The notes below the pieces were generated by a model that was not told the DNA's origin, did not search any database, and was given only the letters and a program-made list of their open reading frames with translations. A program made the position numbers and the translations under genes. Below, piece by piece: positions 6,334 to 13,695 of a stretch of DNA of 64,000 nt. The stretch is from Bradyrhizobium sp. CCH5-F6. GTDB lineage: Bacteria; Pseudomonadota; Alphaproteobacteria; Rhizobiales; Xanthobacteraceae. Position 1 is the first letter of the stretch. Each line of letters begins with the position of its first letter. The DNA is taken from assembly GCF_001556045.1 (NCBI RefSeq), contig NZ_LSIC01000121.1, positions 1-64,000 on the forward strand, in the 5' to 3' direction.

Positions 6334-8895
6334 ATGATCTTCCGACGCATCCTCGCGGGTATTCTCGCCTTCGTCATTGCCGCTGCGGCTCCGATCCAGA
6401 GCGCGCAGGCGTTTGGGCTTGGCGATCTCGGAGCGCGCGGCGGGGTCGGGTCGCTCGGGGCCTCTGGCGTCGTCAGTTCAGGCGTCAAGTTCGTCGACAA
6501 CCTCAAGCCTGCGACGACCACGAAGATGCGCGCCGGCTTCCAGGCCATGCTGGCCGGCACGCGCAACATGGTCGTTGCTGTCATGGGCGACAGCACGGAG
6601 CGCAGTGTCGACGAGACGGCGTCTCCATATGGCTCGCAATATCCGCTCTCGATCGCCGAACAGCTTGCGATCTTGTTCCGATCGGACGGCATCGCTTCCG
6701 GCGCGAACAATTGGTACGGCATCAGCGGGACGAATTTCGCAGACGACTTCATGCCGCGGGATAGTCGGCTGGCCGCGACGGGGTCGGCGACCGCATTCGT
6801 TACGGCCGTGCCGGTCCAGGGCGGTTCTGAACTGGAGTTCCCGACTGCTGCCGGCACGTTCTCGTTCACGCCCCAGCAGCCAGTCAGCAGTTGCCAGATC
6901 TACTATCAGGACAGCTCGGCCGGCCGGCAATTCTCATGGGATGTCGACGGCGGCTCTGCGACCACGATCACCACGGCCGGTCTCAATACGATCGCCAGCG
7001 CCACGATTTCGCTGGGGTCGGTCGGGACGCATACGATCCGGCTGTCATGGGTAGCCGCCTTCGTCCGCATCTACGGCATCGACTGTCAGGACGCGACCCG
7101 CAAGGAAGTGACGATCCGCCAGTGGGCGATCTCCGGCGGCACCACATCCAACATGATCGAAAATACCGGGACGCCTTCCAGCGGGCGCCTGCGTCAACTC
7201 GATCTCAATCGGCCGGATGTCGTCGCCGGTGATTACGGCATCGTCAACAGCTGGCGTCTGAACCGGTCCGTTGCCAACGTCGTCCTCGACCTGACGACGT
7301 TGTTCGATGCGATCAAGGCGGCCGGCGCCGATTTCATCTTCGTCGAGCCGCCGTTCGATAGCAGTTCAACCGGCAACGCCGCCAACCAGCAGCAGTATGT
7401 TGACGCCGCGGCGGCGCTAGCGATCGCCAAGGGCGGCATTGTCTTCCGCACCAGGCAGGCGCTCGTCAGCAAGACGATCTCGGATTCCTACGGCTACACG
7501 GTGCAGGCAGACGCGGTGCATTACCGCATCTATGGCGAGTCCTTCCGCGCCGCGCTGATGAAACCCATGTTCCGCTACGGCATGGGCCTGACCCCGTTCC
7601 CGGACTGGATCGTCGACACGGCCGGCACCACCTTTGATTTTGCCAACGGTCGCATGTATGCCGGCGGCGCGCAGGACACGCTCGCCAACGACAGCCAGAA
7701 CCATCTCGTCACGTCGCGCAGCCAGAGCAACATCCACCCGTATTCGGGGAGCCTGCTCGCCGGCGTGAATTGGGGGCAGGTTGGTCTTGGGGCGAGCTCG
7801 ACTGGCATTGTCGGGCCCGACGGCGCGGCGACGGCGTTCAAGATCGTCGAGGACAGCAGCCTTGGCCGGCACCTCCTGTTCGGAAACGGCGCCGGGGCCG
7901 CGACGCTGCCGATCCCTGCCGACACCGTCGTCACTATCAGTTGCACGCTCAAGGCAGCCGAGCGCGGCTTTGCTATCCTCAGCGGGCTCGACAATACCGC
8001 GGCCAACGGCTTCTTCGCCAGCGTCAACCTGACGACCGGTGCGGTCGCCACGACCGGCTCTGGCTTATCCGGCGCCGCTGGAACCGGAACATACGTCTAC
8101 GCGACGTCGGTCGATCGCGGCAACGGCTGGTGGACGTTCTCGGCGACAGGCAAGCTCAACGCCGGCGCCACCGCGCTTTATCCGGCGCTCGACCTCTCCA
8201 ACACCCTCGGCGCCAACAGCTACCAGGGCGTAGCCGGCAACGGCATCTATGCCTCGTCCTGCAACGCCGTCGTCAACCAGACCGGGCTGATCCCGACCGC
8301 CTCGGTTGGGCTGGAAACCACGGCGCAGCCGTCCTCGGCGCTGTTCGGCACGAGCTGGACCCAGCTTCCGCTCACTGGCTCCAACGCGCTGACGCTTTCG
8401 GGTGGCGTTCTCACCAACGCCGCGGCAAGCGGCCAGCAGGCCGGATATCTCACGGCCAACCAGAACGCCGGGCAGAACGTCAGTCGCATCGGCGCGACGT
8501 GGAAGTTCACCAATGTCGGTGCGGGCAGCAACGGCGCGGCCACGGTCGTCGTCTGGAAGACCCAGCCGATATCGACGGGCTCGCCTCCTGATGCCGGCGT
8601 GCATCTTGCGATCGGCCGCTCGGGCTGGATCTTCGGCAAGATCCTCGGGGGCAACCCGGTAACGACCATCGCCAGCGGGTCGTTCTCACCAGCTCTGTCC
8701 TACGGCGTGCCGCTCACGGTCGACGTCAGCATCAGCGGCAGCTCGGCAACAGTGAGCCTGCCTGATGGCACGACACAGGTCGTCACGGATTCGGATATCG
8801 CGGCCGCCGCCGGCCCCTGGGCCACGATCGAGGCATTCCAGAACGATGCCGCGGCGGACGACAGGACGGGGTTCTACAAGGCTTGGCTGAATTAG
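6334..8895 (+). CDS. Large exported SGNH/GDSL-hydrolase tail or spike-like protein
   Basis: A protein of 853 residues. Signal peptide about 1-26 (ending SAQA). An SGNH esterase/acetylhydrolase domain follows at about 75-410: block I is VAVMGDSTERS (Ser87) and the block V dyad is DAVH (Asp393, His396). The C-terminal half (about 430-853) is Gly/Ala/Ser/Thr-rich, with two regions resembling concanavalin-like carbohydrate-binding folds. Phage SGNH proteins commonly deacetylate capsule or O-antigen, and here that would be a host-glycan esterase. It is the last gene of the rightward module and meets the leftward genes 4 bases later. The signal peptide is odd for a virion component; a lysogenic-conversion enzyme acting on host polysaccharide is the alternative. 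Confidence 0.72.
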   Translation: MIFRRILAGILAFVIAAAAPIQSAQAFGLGDLGARGGVGSLGASGVVSSGVKFVDNLKPATTTKMRAGFQAMLAGTRNMVVAVMGDSTERSVDETASPYGSQYPLSIAEQLAILFRSDGIASGANNWYGISGTNFADDFMPRDSRLAATGSATAFVTAVPVQGGSELEFPTAAGTFSFTPQQPVSSCQIYYQDSSAGRQFSWDVDGGSATTITTAGLNTIASATISLGSVGTHTIRLSWVAAFVRIYGIDCQDATRKEVTIRQWAISGGTTSNMIENTGTPSSGRLRQLDLNRPDVVAGDYGIVNSWRLNRSVANVVLDLTTLFDAIKAAGADFIFVEPPFDSSSTGNAANQQQYVDAAAALAIAKGGIVFRTRQALVSKTISDSYGYTVQADAVHYRIYGESFRAALMKPMFRYGMGLTPFPDWIVDTAGTTFDFANGRMYAGGAQDTLANDSQNHLVTSRSQSNIHPYSGSLLAGVNWGQVGLGASSTGIVGPDGAATAFKIVEDSSLGRHLLFGNGAGAATLPIPADTVVTISCTLKAAERGFAILSGLDNTAANGFFASVNLTTGAVATTGSGLSGAAGTGTYVYATSVDRGNGWWTFSATGKLNAGATALYPALDLSNTLGANSYQGVAGNGIYASSCNAVVNQTGLIPTASVGLETTAQPSSALFGTSWTQLPLTGSNALTLSGGVLTNAAASGQQAGYLTANQNAGQNVSRIGATWKFTNVGAGSNGAATVVVWKTQPISTGSPPDAGVHLAIGRSGWIFGKILGGNPVTTIASGSFSPALSYGVPLTVDVSISGSSATVSLPDGTTQVVTDSDIAAAAGPWATIEAFQNDAAADDRTGFYKAWLN

Positions 8896-8899
8896 TGTC

Positions 8900-9172
8900 T
8901 CAGGGACAACGCTGAACCCCTAGCGCGGCGTCAATCATGGAGGTGTAACCCGCCCTCCACGCGCGGCCCGACATCCAGTCGGCCTTTTCTCCACCGCAAT
9001 CCACCGCCTCCATCATCCCAGACGTTGGTTCGCGCATAGCCTTAATAGCTGCATGGGCCATAGCCCTATACATTCCTGCCATCCGTTGCCCGGGCGCCTT
9101 AAGGCAGGACTCCCAATTGCTGCCACCGTGCTCTGCAATGGCTTCTGCGACGCGCTCTAGCATTTCTGTCAT
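8900..9172 (-). CDS. Phage hypothetical protein
   Basis: A protein of 90 residues starting MTEMLERVAEAIAEH, with conserved-looking WESCLKAPGQRMAGMYRAMAHAAIKAMREP. GAGG about 7 bases upstream favours this ATG over the longer frame that starts at 9232. Helical and cytosolic, with no enzyme motif. Similar short proteins beginning 'MIERVAxAI' are frequent in rhizobial prophages, without known function. Confidence 0.55.
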   Translation of the reverse strand: MTEMLERVAEAIAEHGGSNWESCLKAPGQRMAGMYRAMAHAAIKAMREPTSGMMEAVDCGGEKADWMSGRAWRAGYTSMIDAALGVQRCP

Positions 9173-9257
9173 GTCATGCCTCGTTTGTGGCCTAATCCTA
9201 ACTAGCAGGTCTGGGCTCCAATCTGACGTCACTTCAGCGCTCCTTGCCCAGGAACGA

Positions 9258-9509
9258 TTACGTGCGGATGTTCTGCGGGCCTAGCGGGTCGCTCCACTTC
9301 AGATGGTTGCGAGCGTAGACGATCCACAAGGCAATGTTCATGGGTAGCAAGCCCCATGCTCCGACGACGAATATCCAAACCAGCCAAAGGAGCTGGTTTC
9401 CGAGCCCGATTAGCCACGCCTTCGGGTGCTTGTTACCCGCCAAAAGAGTCATCCAAATTGTGATGACCGACAGAAGCCACGGCAGGTAATTCCTGATCGC
9501 GTCCGACAT
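9258..9509 (-). CDS. Small phage membrane protein
   Basis: A protein of 83 residues with three hydrophobic segments (WLLSVITIWMTLLAG, LIGLGNQLLWLVWIFVVGAWG, LPMNIALWIVYARNHLKW). The NQLLWLVW...N..LWIVYARNHLKW pattern faintly recalls the PnuC nicotinamide-riboside transporter fold, but it is far too short to be a complete transporter. It overlaps the upstream gene by about 77 bases. Confidence 0.5.
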   Translation of the reverse strand: MSDAIRNYLPWLLSVITIWMTLLAGNKHPKAWLIGLGNQLLWLVWIFVVGAWGLLPMNIALWIVYARNHLKWSDPLGPQNIRT

Positions 9510-9741
9510 CCGATTTCTCCTTCATCATCTCGGCGCCATGTTGCAGACCCTCAAGGTAGGCTGACGCGATCACCTGCCAGAGCTGAAGACGTTGCATGTT
9601 CCGTGCTGCGCTCGGGCCGCACAGATGCCACGCATCGGCCCATTGCTTCTCTGTCAGCCCCATACGCGAGAAGCTTCCCATCGGGACGACAGGAATCTCC
9701 GGGCCGAAGTGCATGAAATGGGGCTGTTTGGTGCGGCTCAT
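9433..9741 (-). CDS. Phage hypothetical protein
   Basis: A protein of 102 residues (MSRTKQPHFMHFGPEIPVVPMG...), with a central helical part EKQWADAWHLCGPSAARNMQRLQLWQVIASAYLEGLQ. No motif is recognised. The last quarter of the gene overlaps the start of the next leftward gene in another frame; such compaction is normal for phage. Confidence 0.45.
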   Translation of the reverse strand: MSRTKQPHFMHFGPEIPVVPMGSFSRMGLTEKQWADAWHLCGPSAARNMQRLQLWQVIASAYLEGLQHGAEMMKEKSDVGRDQELPAVASVGHHNLDDSFGG

Positions 9742-9767
9742 TGCTCCCTGCTCACCACCGCAGAACC

Positions 9768-10010
9768 CTAGTCGTAGCTCGCTGACATATCTTCGTCGAG
9801 CGCTTCGGCCGGCGACATGCCGTCCTCAAAAAACGAGTACCAGCATTCGGCGCCGGTGATCTGCCAGAGCGATCCACGCCCATAGGGCGCCTCTCGCTTG
9901 ACGTGCTCTGCATCGAGATCAACCATAAACTTCTCGAACGCATCGCGCGTTTCCGGCTTGAGCTTGGCCAGAAGGTCGAGGTCGGCGGGAAATCTCTCGT
10001 TCGGCTGCAT
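9768..10010 (-). CDS. Phage hypothetical protein
   Basis: A protein of 80 residues starting MQPNERFPADLDLLAKLKPETRDAF, acidic (ends EALDEDMSASYD). The ribosome site CAGGAGACAACA precedes the ATG at 10010, so the longer open frame upstream is rejected. No family is recognised. Confidence 0.55.
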   Translation of the reverse strand: MQPNERFPADLDLLAKLKPETRDAFEKFMVDLDAEHVKREAPYGRGSLWQITGAECWYSFFEDGMSPAEALDEDMSASYD

Positions 10011-10039
10011 TGTTGTCTCCTGGGTGTGATGATGTTCGG

Positions 10040-10171
10040 TCAAGTGCGGTTGCGTCTTCGCTTTAGGCGTCGGTCCTGAATCCAGATTGTTAAAAAGATG
10101 GGGCCGAAAAACAGAGCCCCTATCGCCAAACAGGCCAACCCTATCGCGTCGCTTATCGTCCAAATGAACAT
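10040..10171 (-). CDS. Tiny membrane protein (43 residues)
   Basis: The frame from ATG 10171 to TGA 10040 encodes MFIWTISDAIGLACLAIGAL, continuing as one transmembrane helix and ending in a strongly basic tail (QDRRLKRRRNRT). GAGGAAACC lies directly upstream. The hydrophobic-then-basic pattern and the good ribosome site argue for a real small phage membrane protein. Confidence 0.5.
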   Translation of the reverse strand: MFIWTISDAIGLACLAIGALFFGPIFLTIWIQDRRLKRRRNRT

Positions 10172-10191
10172 GGTTTCCTCGTTGTTAACGG

Positions 10192-10311
10192 TTAGGACGG
10201 CCTAGCTGGCGTAGCGGCCCACACGCCATAAAGCGTGCCGATCAAGAAGCCGGCGGCTAAGCCGTAAAACAGCGTCTTCCACGGGCCAATGAACAGCAGA
10301 AAATCGGTCAT
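10192..10311 (-). CDS. Tiny membrane protein (39 residues)
   Basis: ATG 10311 to TAA 10192 encodes MTDFLLFIGPWKTLFYGLAA, followed by GFLIGTLYGVWAATPARPS. Two short hydrophobic stretches form one long or two short helices. GGAGAGTGAGCGACC upstream gives a ribosome site. It sits in the same leftward series 7 bases from the upstream gene and is the same size class as the neighbouring 43-residue protein. Confidence 0.5.
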   Translation of the reverse strand: MTDFLLFIGPWKTLFYGLAAGFLIGTLYGVWAATPARPS

Positions 10312-10317
10312 GGTCGC

Positions 10318-10617
10318 TCACTCTCCATTCGACAATGAGGATAGGCGCCGCGACCACGCCTCCTGTGTGAACGCGACGTCAAATTCCGCGTCTGGCAGGC
10401 TTGGATCGACGGCTGTCAACGTTCCGTTGAGCGTGATTGGCCCCTTGCTGACGATCGTGCCGCCGGTCTCGACGGTGACGCGAGCGCAGATGTGGTCCCA
10501 GAGCTTCTGCGACAGGAAGAAACCGTATGGAACGCGCTTGCGATCCATCATCACGGCCGACATTTCGGCGAGCGTGAAACGCTTTTGAGGCTCGGCGATT
10601 GTGTTTGTGGTGCTCAT
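10318..10617 (-). CDS. Phage hypothetical protein
   Basis: A protein of 99 residues (MSTTNTIAEPQKRFTLAEMSAVMMDRKRVPYGFF...), soluble, with a beta-like second half (ETGGTIVSKGPITLNGTLTAVDPSL). No recognised domain. It is part of the closely spaced leftward series. Confidence 0.5.
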   Translation of the reverse strand: MSTTNTIAEPQKRFTLAEMSAVMMDRKRVPYGFFLSQKLWDHICARVTVETGGTIVSKGPITLNGTLTAVDPSLPDAEFDVAFTQEAWSRRLSSLSNGE

Positions 10618-10635
10618 GCTGGGCTCCGGTGGTGG

Positions 10636-10788
10636 CTACTGATCATCAGGGATCTTGGTTTCGGCCAGATCAGTGAAAAGCTGAGCCAGCAACCTATCCC
10701 ACTGTGCTTTGTAGTCTGGATTTTCACGCAGCAGCTTTTCATGGAGGCTTAGCGCTTTAGCGTGAGCCTTCTTGTCGAGTTTAGCCAT
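10636..10788 (-). CDS. Phage hypothetical protein (50 residues)
   Basis: MAKLDKKAHAKALSLHEKLL followed by a helical acidic tail ending KIPDDQ. CAAGGGGAACGCG precedes the ATG at 10788, a strong ribosome site that fixes the start well inside the longer frame. Fully helical and lysine-rich at the start. Function unknown. Confidence 0.5.
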   Translation of the reverse strand: MAKLDKKAHAKALSLHEKLLRENPDYKAQWDRLLAQLFTDLAETKIPDDQ

Positions 10789-10817
10789 CGCGTTCCCCTT
10801 GCCGCAGCGTGTGACCC

Positions 10818-11021
10818 CTACCGTCGTGGCGTTGGGATCGGGTAGGCAGTGACCTTGATGGGCATATTTCCTTGCCCGGTCCCGCTCTGTGCATTCTCCC
10901 ACCACTCATCGACAAGCCGCTCCAGGACGACGCACGCAAGGCGGTCCTGCTCCGCGAAAGTAATCGGCGTGTCGAAGTCGATCTCGACCGCATAGGTTCG
11001 CTTGAAAACATCGTCATTCAT
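10818..11021 (-). CDS. Phage hypothetical protein
   Basis: A protein of 67 residues starting MNDDVFKRTYAVEIDFDTPITF, alternating beta and helix (EQDRLACVVLERLVDEWWENA). No known motif. It belongs to the leftward series. Confidence 0.5.
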   Translation of the reverse strand: MNDDVFKRTYAVEIDFDTPITFAEQDRLACVVLERLVDEWWENAQSGTGQGNMPIKVTAYPIPTPRR

Positions 11022-11037
11022 CGTCTCTCTCCCCGCC

Positions 11038-11262
11038 TCACCGAGTAACCCCTGGCCGTATGGTCAGCGCATCCAGCCCCGCCATCGTCTCATCGTGGCC
11101 GGGCAGGTGATGAACCGGCGTGCGTATCTGATGCCCGAAGCACTCGGGATTCCAGGCGGCTCCGCAGGTGATGTATTCAAATGCCACGTTCATGGTCGGG
11201 CCGCCGCAATATGGGCATTGCCCGTCTTCTTCCATCGCAGGCACATACTTATGGTCAATCAT
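11038..11262 (-). CDS. Phage hypothetical protein with possible zinc motif
   Basis: A protein of 74 residues from ATG 11262 (MIDHKYVPAMEEDGQCPYCGG). CPYC plus later Cys residues (ITCGAAWNPECFGHQ) could bind one zinc. ACGGAGGACAGC is a good ribosome site for this start. Overlaps the upstream gene by 8 bases. Confidence 0.5.
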   Translation of the reverse strand: MIDHKYVPAMEEDGQCPYCGGPTMNVAFEYITCGAAWNPECFGHQIRTPVHHLPGHDETMAGLDALTIRPGVTR

Positions 11263-11488
11263 GCTGTCCTCCGTTTGTGGCACCCGCTACCAGCGGGCCG
11301 CGCCGCTCTCCCAGGCTATAGGCGTCCTCCAGGTCGGCGCTGATGTCGTCTACCAGTGGATGGTTTTTGGAACATCCGGCGCCGTAGGCGATGCGCTCTG
11401 CGATCGTCCTGAATGGCTCGACGTTATTCTCGGCGTCGAAGGCGTGGACGGCATCCCATGCCGGGGTTGATGTGATCTTGTTGCCCAT
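11255..11488 (-). CDS. Phage hypothetical protein
   Basis: A protein of 77 residues (MGNKITSTPAWDAVHAFDAE...), soluble and acidic. No recognised domain. Its 3' end overlaps the following leftward gene. Confidence 0.45.
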   Translation of the reverse strand: MGNKITSTPAWDAVHAFDAENNVEPFRTIAERIAYGAGCSKNHPLVDDISADLEDAYSLGERRGPLVAGATNGGQHD

Positions 11489-11540
11489 CGGTTATACTAT
11501 CCTCGCGATTTGAGTATAACTGGGGTGCTCAGTGACCTCG

Positions 11541-11792
11541 TCAGTGCGCGGCGGTGTCCGGCCAGCGCCAATAGAATTGCGAGGCCGCTTCCGGAATGAC
11601 CTTAGTGTCAACGACAGCGTTCCAGATGCGCTCAACGTCCTCGCGCGGGAACCTCTCGGCGGCCTTCTTAATGCGATCGTGGCTAGCCATCCCGGCGCGC
11701 CACCAGCGCCCATCATCCGAATAGCTGTAGGTCAGGTCGTGGTCCTGACACGCCTTTTCGAAGTCTTCCAAGCTATTGATTTCGTCGGCCAT
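11541..11792 (-). CDS. Phage hypothetical protein
   Basis: A protein of 83 residues (MADEINSLEDFEKACQDHDL...), with Trp-rich DDGRWWRAG and a C-terminal FYWRWPDTAAH. Its ATG overlaps the preceding stop as TGATG, showing translational coupling with the upstream gene. Function unknown. Confidence 0.5.
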   Translation of the reverse strand: MADEINSLEDFEKACQDHDLTYSYSDDGRWWRAGMASHDRIKKAAERFPREDVERIWNAVVDTKVIPEAASQFYWRWPDTAAH

Positions 11793-12037
11793 CACTTCTC
11801 CTCCGGCGGGACCGTGGCGAACGCGTCAACCGTGCCGCAGCGCAGGCATCGGAGTGGTTCGCTAGGCTGCTGCGCTATCTCCACATTCTCCAGCGCCATC
11901 ATGATCGTGGCGTAGCGGCAGTCTGGCGCGTGCCAAATCAGCTCCGGAGATTTTGTGTTGCAGGTGCATGAACCCGCGGCCGCTGAAACCAGGAGCTTCT
12001 TGGCTGCTTCTAATGGGGACGGGAGTGGCGGCGTCAT
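11792..12037 (-). CDS. Phage hypothetical protein with cysteine pairs
   Basis: A protein of 81 residues from ATG 12037 (MTPPLPSPLEAAKKLLVSAA), with GSCTCNTKSPELIWHAPDC and LRCLRCG. The CxC, Cys-His and CxxC arrangement may bind zinc. GGAG about 8 bases upstream fixes the start. It is coupled to both neighbours by stop-start overlaps. Confidence 0.5.
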   Translation of the reverse strand: MTPPLPSPLEAAKKLLVSAAAGSCTCNTKSPELIWHAPDCRYATIMMALENVEIAQQPSEPLRCLRCGTVDAFATVPPEEK

Positions 12038-12273
12038 TAGAATAGCTCCGGGAATTGAGTTCGGACCCATCCAAGACCGACGTTCGGTTCGCGCTTCTCC
12101 TGAAGCTCCTTGTCCACCACCATCCACGCCTCTACGCCGCCGTCGGCGCAAATCTCGTCGGGGTCGATGCCGCGCCGCCCGCATTCCTCTCGGGCTTCGA
12201 TTTCGCGTTCCTGTTCTGGCGTCATTTCGTTGTGTCCTATGTCAATCAGGTAGTCGCCGTAGGTAATTCCCAT
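12037..12273 (-). CDS. Phage hypothetical protein
   Basis: A protein of 78 residues (MGITYGDYLIDIGHNEMTPE...), acidic, with EREIEAREECGRRGIDPDEI. No family is recognised. Its stop touches the start of the next leftward gene. Confidence 0.5.
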   Translation of the reverse strand: MGITYGDYLIDIGHNEMTPEQEREIEAREECGRRGIDPDEICADGGVEAWMVVDKELQEKREPNVGLGWVRTQFPELF

Positions 12274-12303
12274 GGGGGTTCCTCAGTGATCACATCGCAA
12301 AGA

Positions 12304-12504
12304 CTAGTCGTCGCTGTCGGCCTGAGCCTCGGCCCAATCGGCTAGCATTTCGGCCATGCCAACCGCCGTCTTGATGTCCCGGTCGTCTCCGGCATCTTCG
12401 ACCATGGTGACAAGCTCTGTGGCGATCTCCATGAGCGCGTTAAACGGGAGGCCGGCGATTGCCTCGGCAAAGTCGGATCTATCCTGCATCACCTTCACGG
12501 GCAT
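12304..12504 (-). CDS. Phage hypothetical protein
   Basis: A protein of 66 residues (MPVKVMQDRSDFAEAIAGL...), all helical and acidic, ending WAEAQADSDD. It lies 3 bases from the upstream gene. Function unknown. Confidence 0.5.
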   Translation of the reverse strand: MPVKVMQDRSDFAEAIAGLPFNALMEIATELVTMVEDAGDDRDIKTAVGMAEMLADWAEAQADSDD

Positions 12505-12507
12505 CTC

Positions 12508-12732
12508 TCAGCCTCCCAACCGCGCGAGAGACTTCTTGAGCATGTGCGGGAGCGTCTGGCGTGGATCGCAGGCCCAGCCGGGCGTCCGGTAGTCCTGAAG
12601 GTTCTCCATCTGCTCGACCACGGTCGAGAGGGTGAGGCCGGTCCGGGTATCGGCGCCGACTGCCTCGCGCTTGAGGATCAGAGCGGCTCGGGTGTCGGCG
12701 AAGTTAGGCAGTCCGGTTTTTTCCTCAATCAT
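12508..12732 (-). CDS. Phage hypothetical protein, first gene of the leftward series
   Basis: A protein of 74 residues if started at ATG 12732 (MIEEKTGLPNFADTRAALIL), with AGAAGG about 10 bases upstream; a TTG at 12786 would add 18 residues. No DNA-binding motif is evident. It is the rightmost prophage gene and faces away from the MotA-like gene. Confidence 0.45.
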   Translation of the reverse strand: MIEEKTGLPNFADTRAALILKREAVGADTRTGLTLSTVVEQMENLQDYRTPGWACDPRQTLPHMLKKSLARLGG

Positions 12733-12898
12733 TTCAATTTGGCCTTCTGTGAGAGTTAGGCAGTGTAACGATTTGTTAATGCACAATTTTCCGGTAACGC
12801 GGCTTTAAGGGCGGGCCTCTAGGGTTTCCGATGCGGTTCGGGGTTGGGCCGCACCAGCGGCCAGGACGGCCGTTGTCGCGTACGCGTTGGAGTCGATG

Positions 12899-13672
12899 AT
12901 GGATATCGCAACACTTGTCGGCCTTGCCGCGGGCGCCGTTGTTGTTTCGACGCTGATCTTGATGGGCGGCAGCTTCGGGATGTTCTACGACATCCACGCC
13001 GTGATCGTCATCTTCGGCGGTTCCTTCGCCGCAACGATGATCCGCTTTCCATTGTCGGCGATGATCCATGGCGTTCCGCTGGGCGCAAAATTTGCCTTCA
13101 CCCTGAGCCGCCTTTCGGCCCACGACCTCGTCGACGAACTCGCCCGTATCGCCGAGATCGCCCGCAAGCAGGGCCCGGTCGGGCTGGAAAAGGTCGAGAC
13201 CGACGAGCCGTTCCTTGCCAAGGGCATCCGCTACGTCGCCGACGGCTACGACCTCGACTTCATTCGCGACAATCTGGAGCGCGACCGCGACAACTTCCTG
13301 ATGCATCTCGACGAAGGCAGCAAGATCTATCGCGCCGTCGGCGACTGCGCCCCGGCCTTCGGCATGATCGGCACGCTGCTCGGCATGGTGCAGATGTTCT
13401 CCAACATGTCGGATCCTTCCAAGCTCGGTCCGTTCATGGCCACCGCGCTGCTGGCGACGCTGTATGGCGCCGTCGTCGCCAACCTGATCTGCTTGCCGAT
13501 TGCCGACAAGCTGCATGGCAAGCTGCTCGACGAAGAAACCAACCGTACCTTGATCATCGACGGCATCCTAATGATCCGCGACTCCAAGAGCCCGACGCTC
13601 GTGCGCGAAATGCTGCTGGCCTATCTGCCGGAGAAGCATCGTCATACCGAGGGAGAGCCGGTTCCGGCCTAA
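12899..13672 (+). CDS. motA: MotA/TolQ/ExbB-type proton channel protein (MotA-like)
   Basis: A protein of 257 residues. Two N-terminal membrane segments (ATLVGLAAGAVVVSTLILMG; FYDIHAVIVIFGGSFAATM), a cytoplasmic region (about 70-145), then two more helices, including the MotA signature AFGMIGTLLGMVQMF at about 155-172 and TALLATLYGAVVANLICLPIA. It forms the stator ring that conducts ions together with MotB. TTGGAG lies just upstream; ATG 12896 is an equally possible start. The MotB-like gene follows after 23 bases. Nothing else flagellar is near, so a motor stator is likely but a different energy-transducing role cannot be excluded. Confidence 0.85.
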   Translation: MDIATLVGLAAGAVVVSTLILMGGSFGMFYDIHAVIVIFGGSFAATMIRFPLSAMIHGVPLGAKFAFTLSRLSAHDLVDELARIAEIARKQGPVGLEKVETDEPFLAKGIRYVADGYDLDFIRDNLERDRDNFLMHLDEGSKIYRAVGDCAPAFGMIGTLLGMVQMFSNMSDPSKLGPFMATALLATLYGAVVANLICLPIADKLHGKLLDEETNRTLIIDGILMIRDSKSPTLVREMLLAYLPEKHRHTEGEPVPA

Positions 13673-13695
13673 GGCCGCCCGCCGGGATTTGAGAG

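Larger units (their letters stand above)
1..12786. mobile_element. Prophage, right-hand part (late tail/lysis module plus early-type small genes)
   Basis: A block of phage-type genes runs from the window edge to just before the MotA-like gene. The rightward part (to 8895) has tail-fibre repeats, an amidase endolysin, holin-sized membrane proteins and a large SGNH tail protein. The leftward part (8900-12786) is a tightly packed series of proteins of 39-102 residues typical of phage accessory regions. No integrase, terminase or capsid gene is present, so most of the element must lie left of position 1, or it is a remnant. No tRNA or obvious att repeat was seen at the right edge, so the boundary is approximate and rests only on the change in gene character. 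Confidence 0.8.

Noticed and set aside
12733..12898. Prophage attachment site or tRNA at the right boundary
   Set aside because: No tRNA cloverleaf or direct repeat could be recognised; the left end is outside the window so att repeats cannot be compared.
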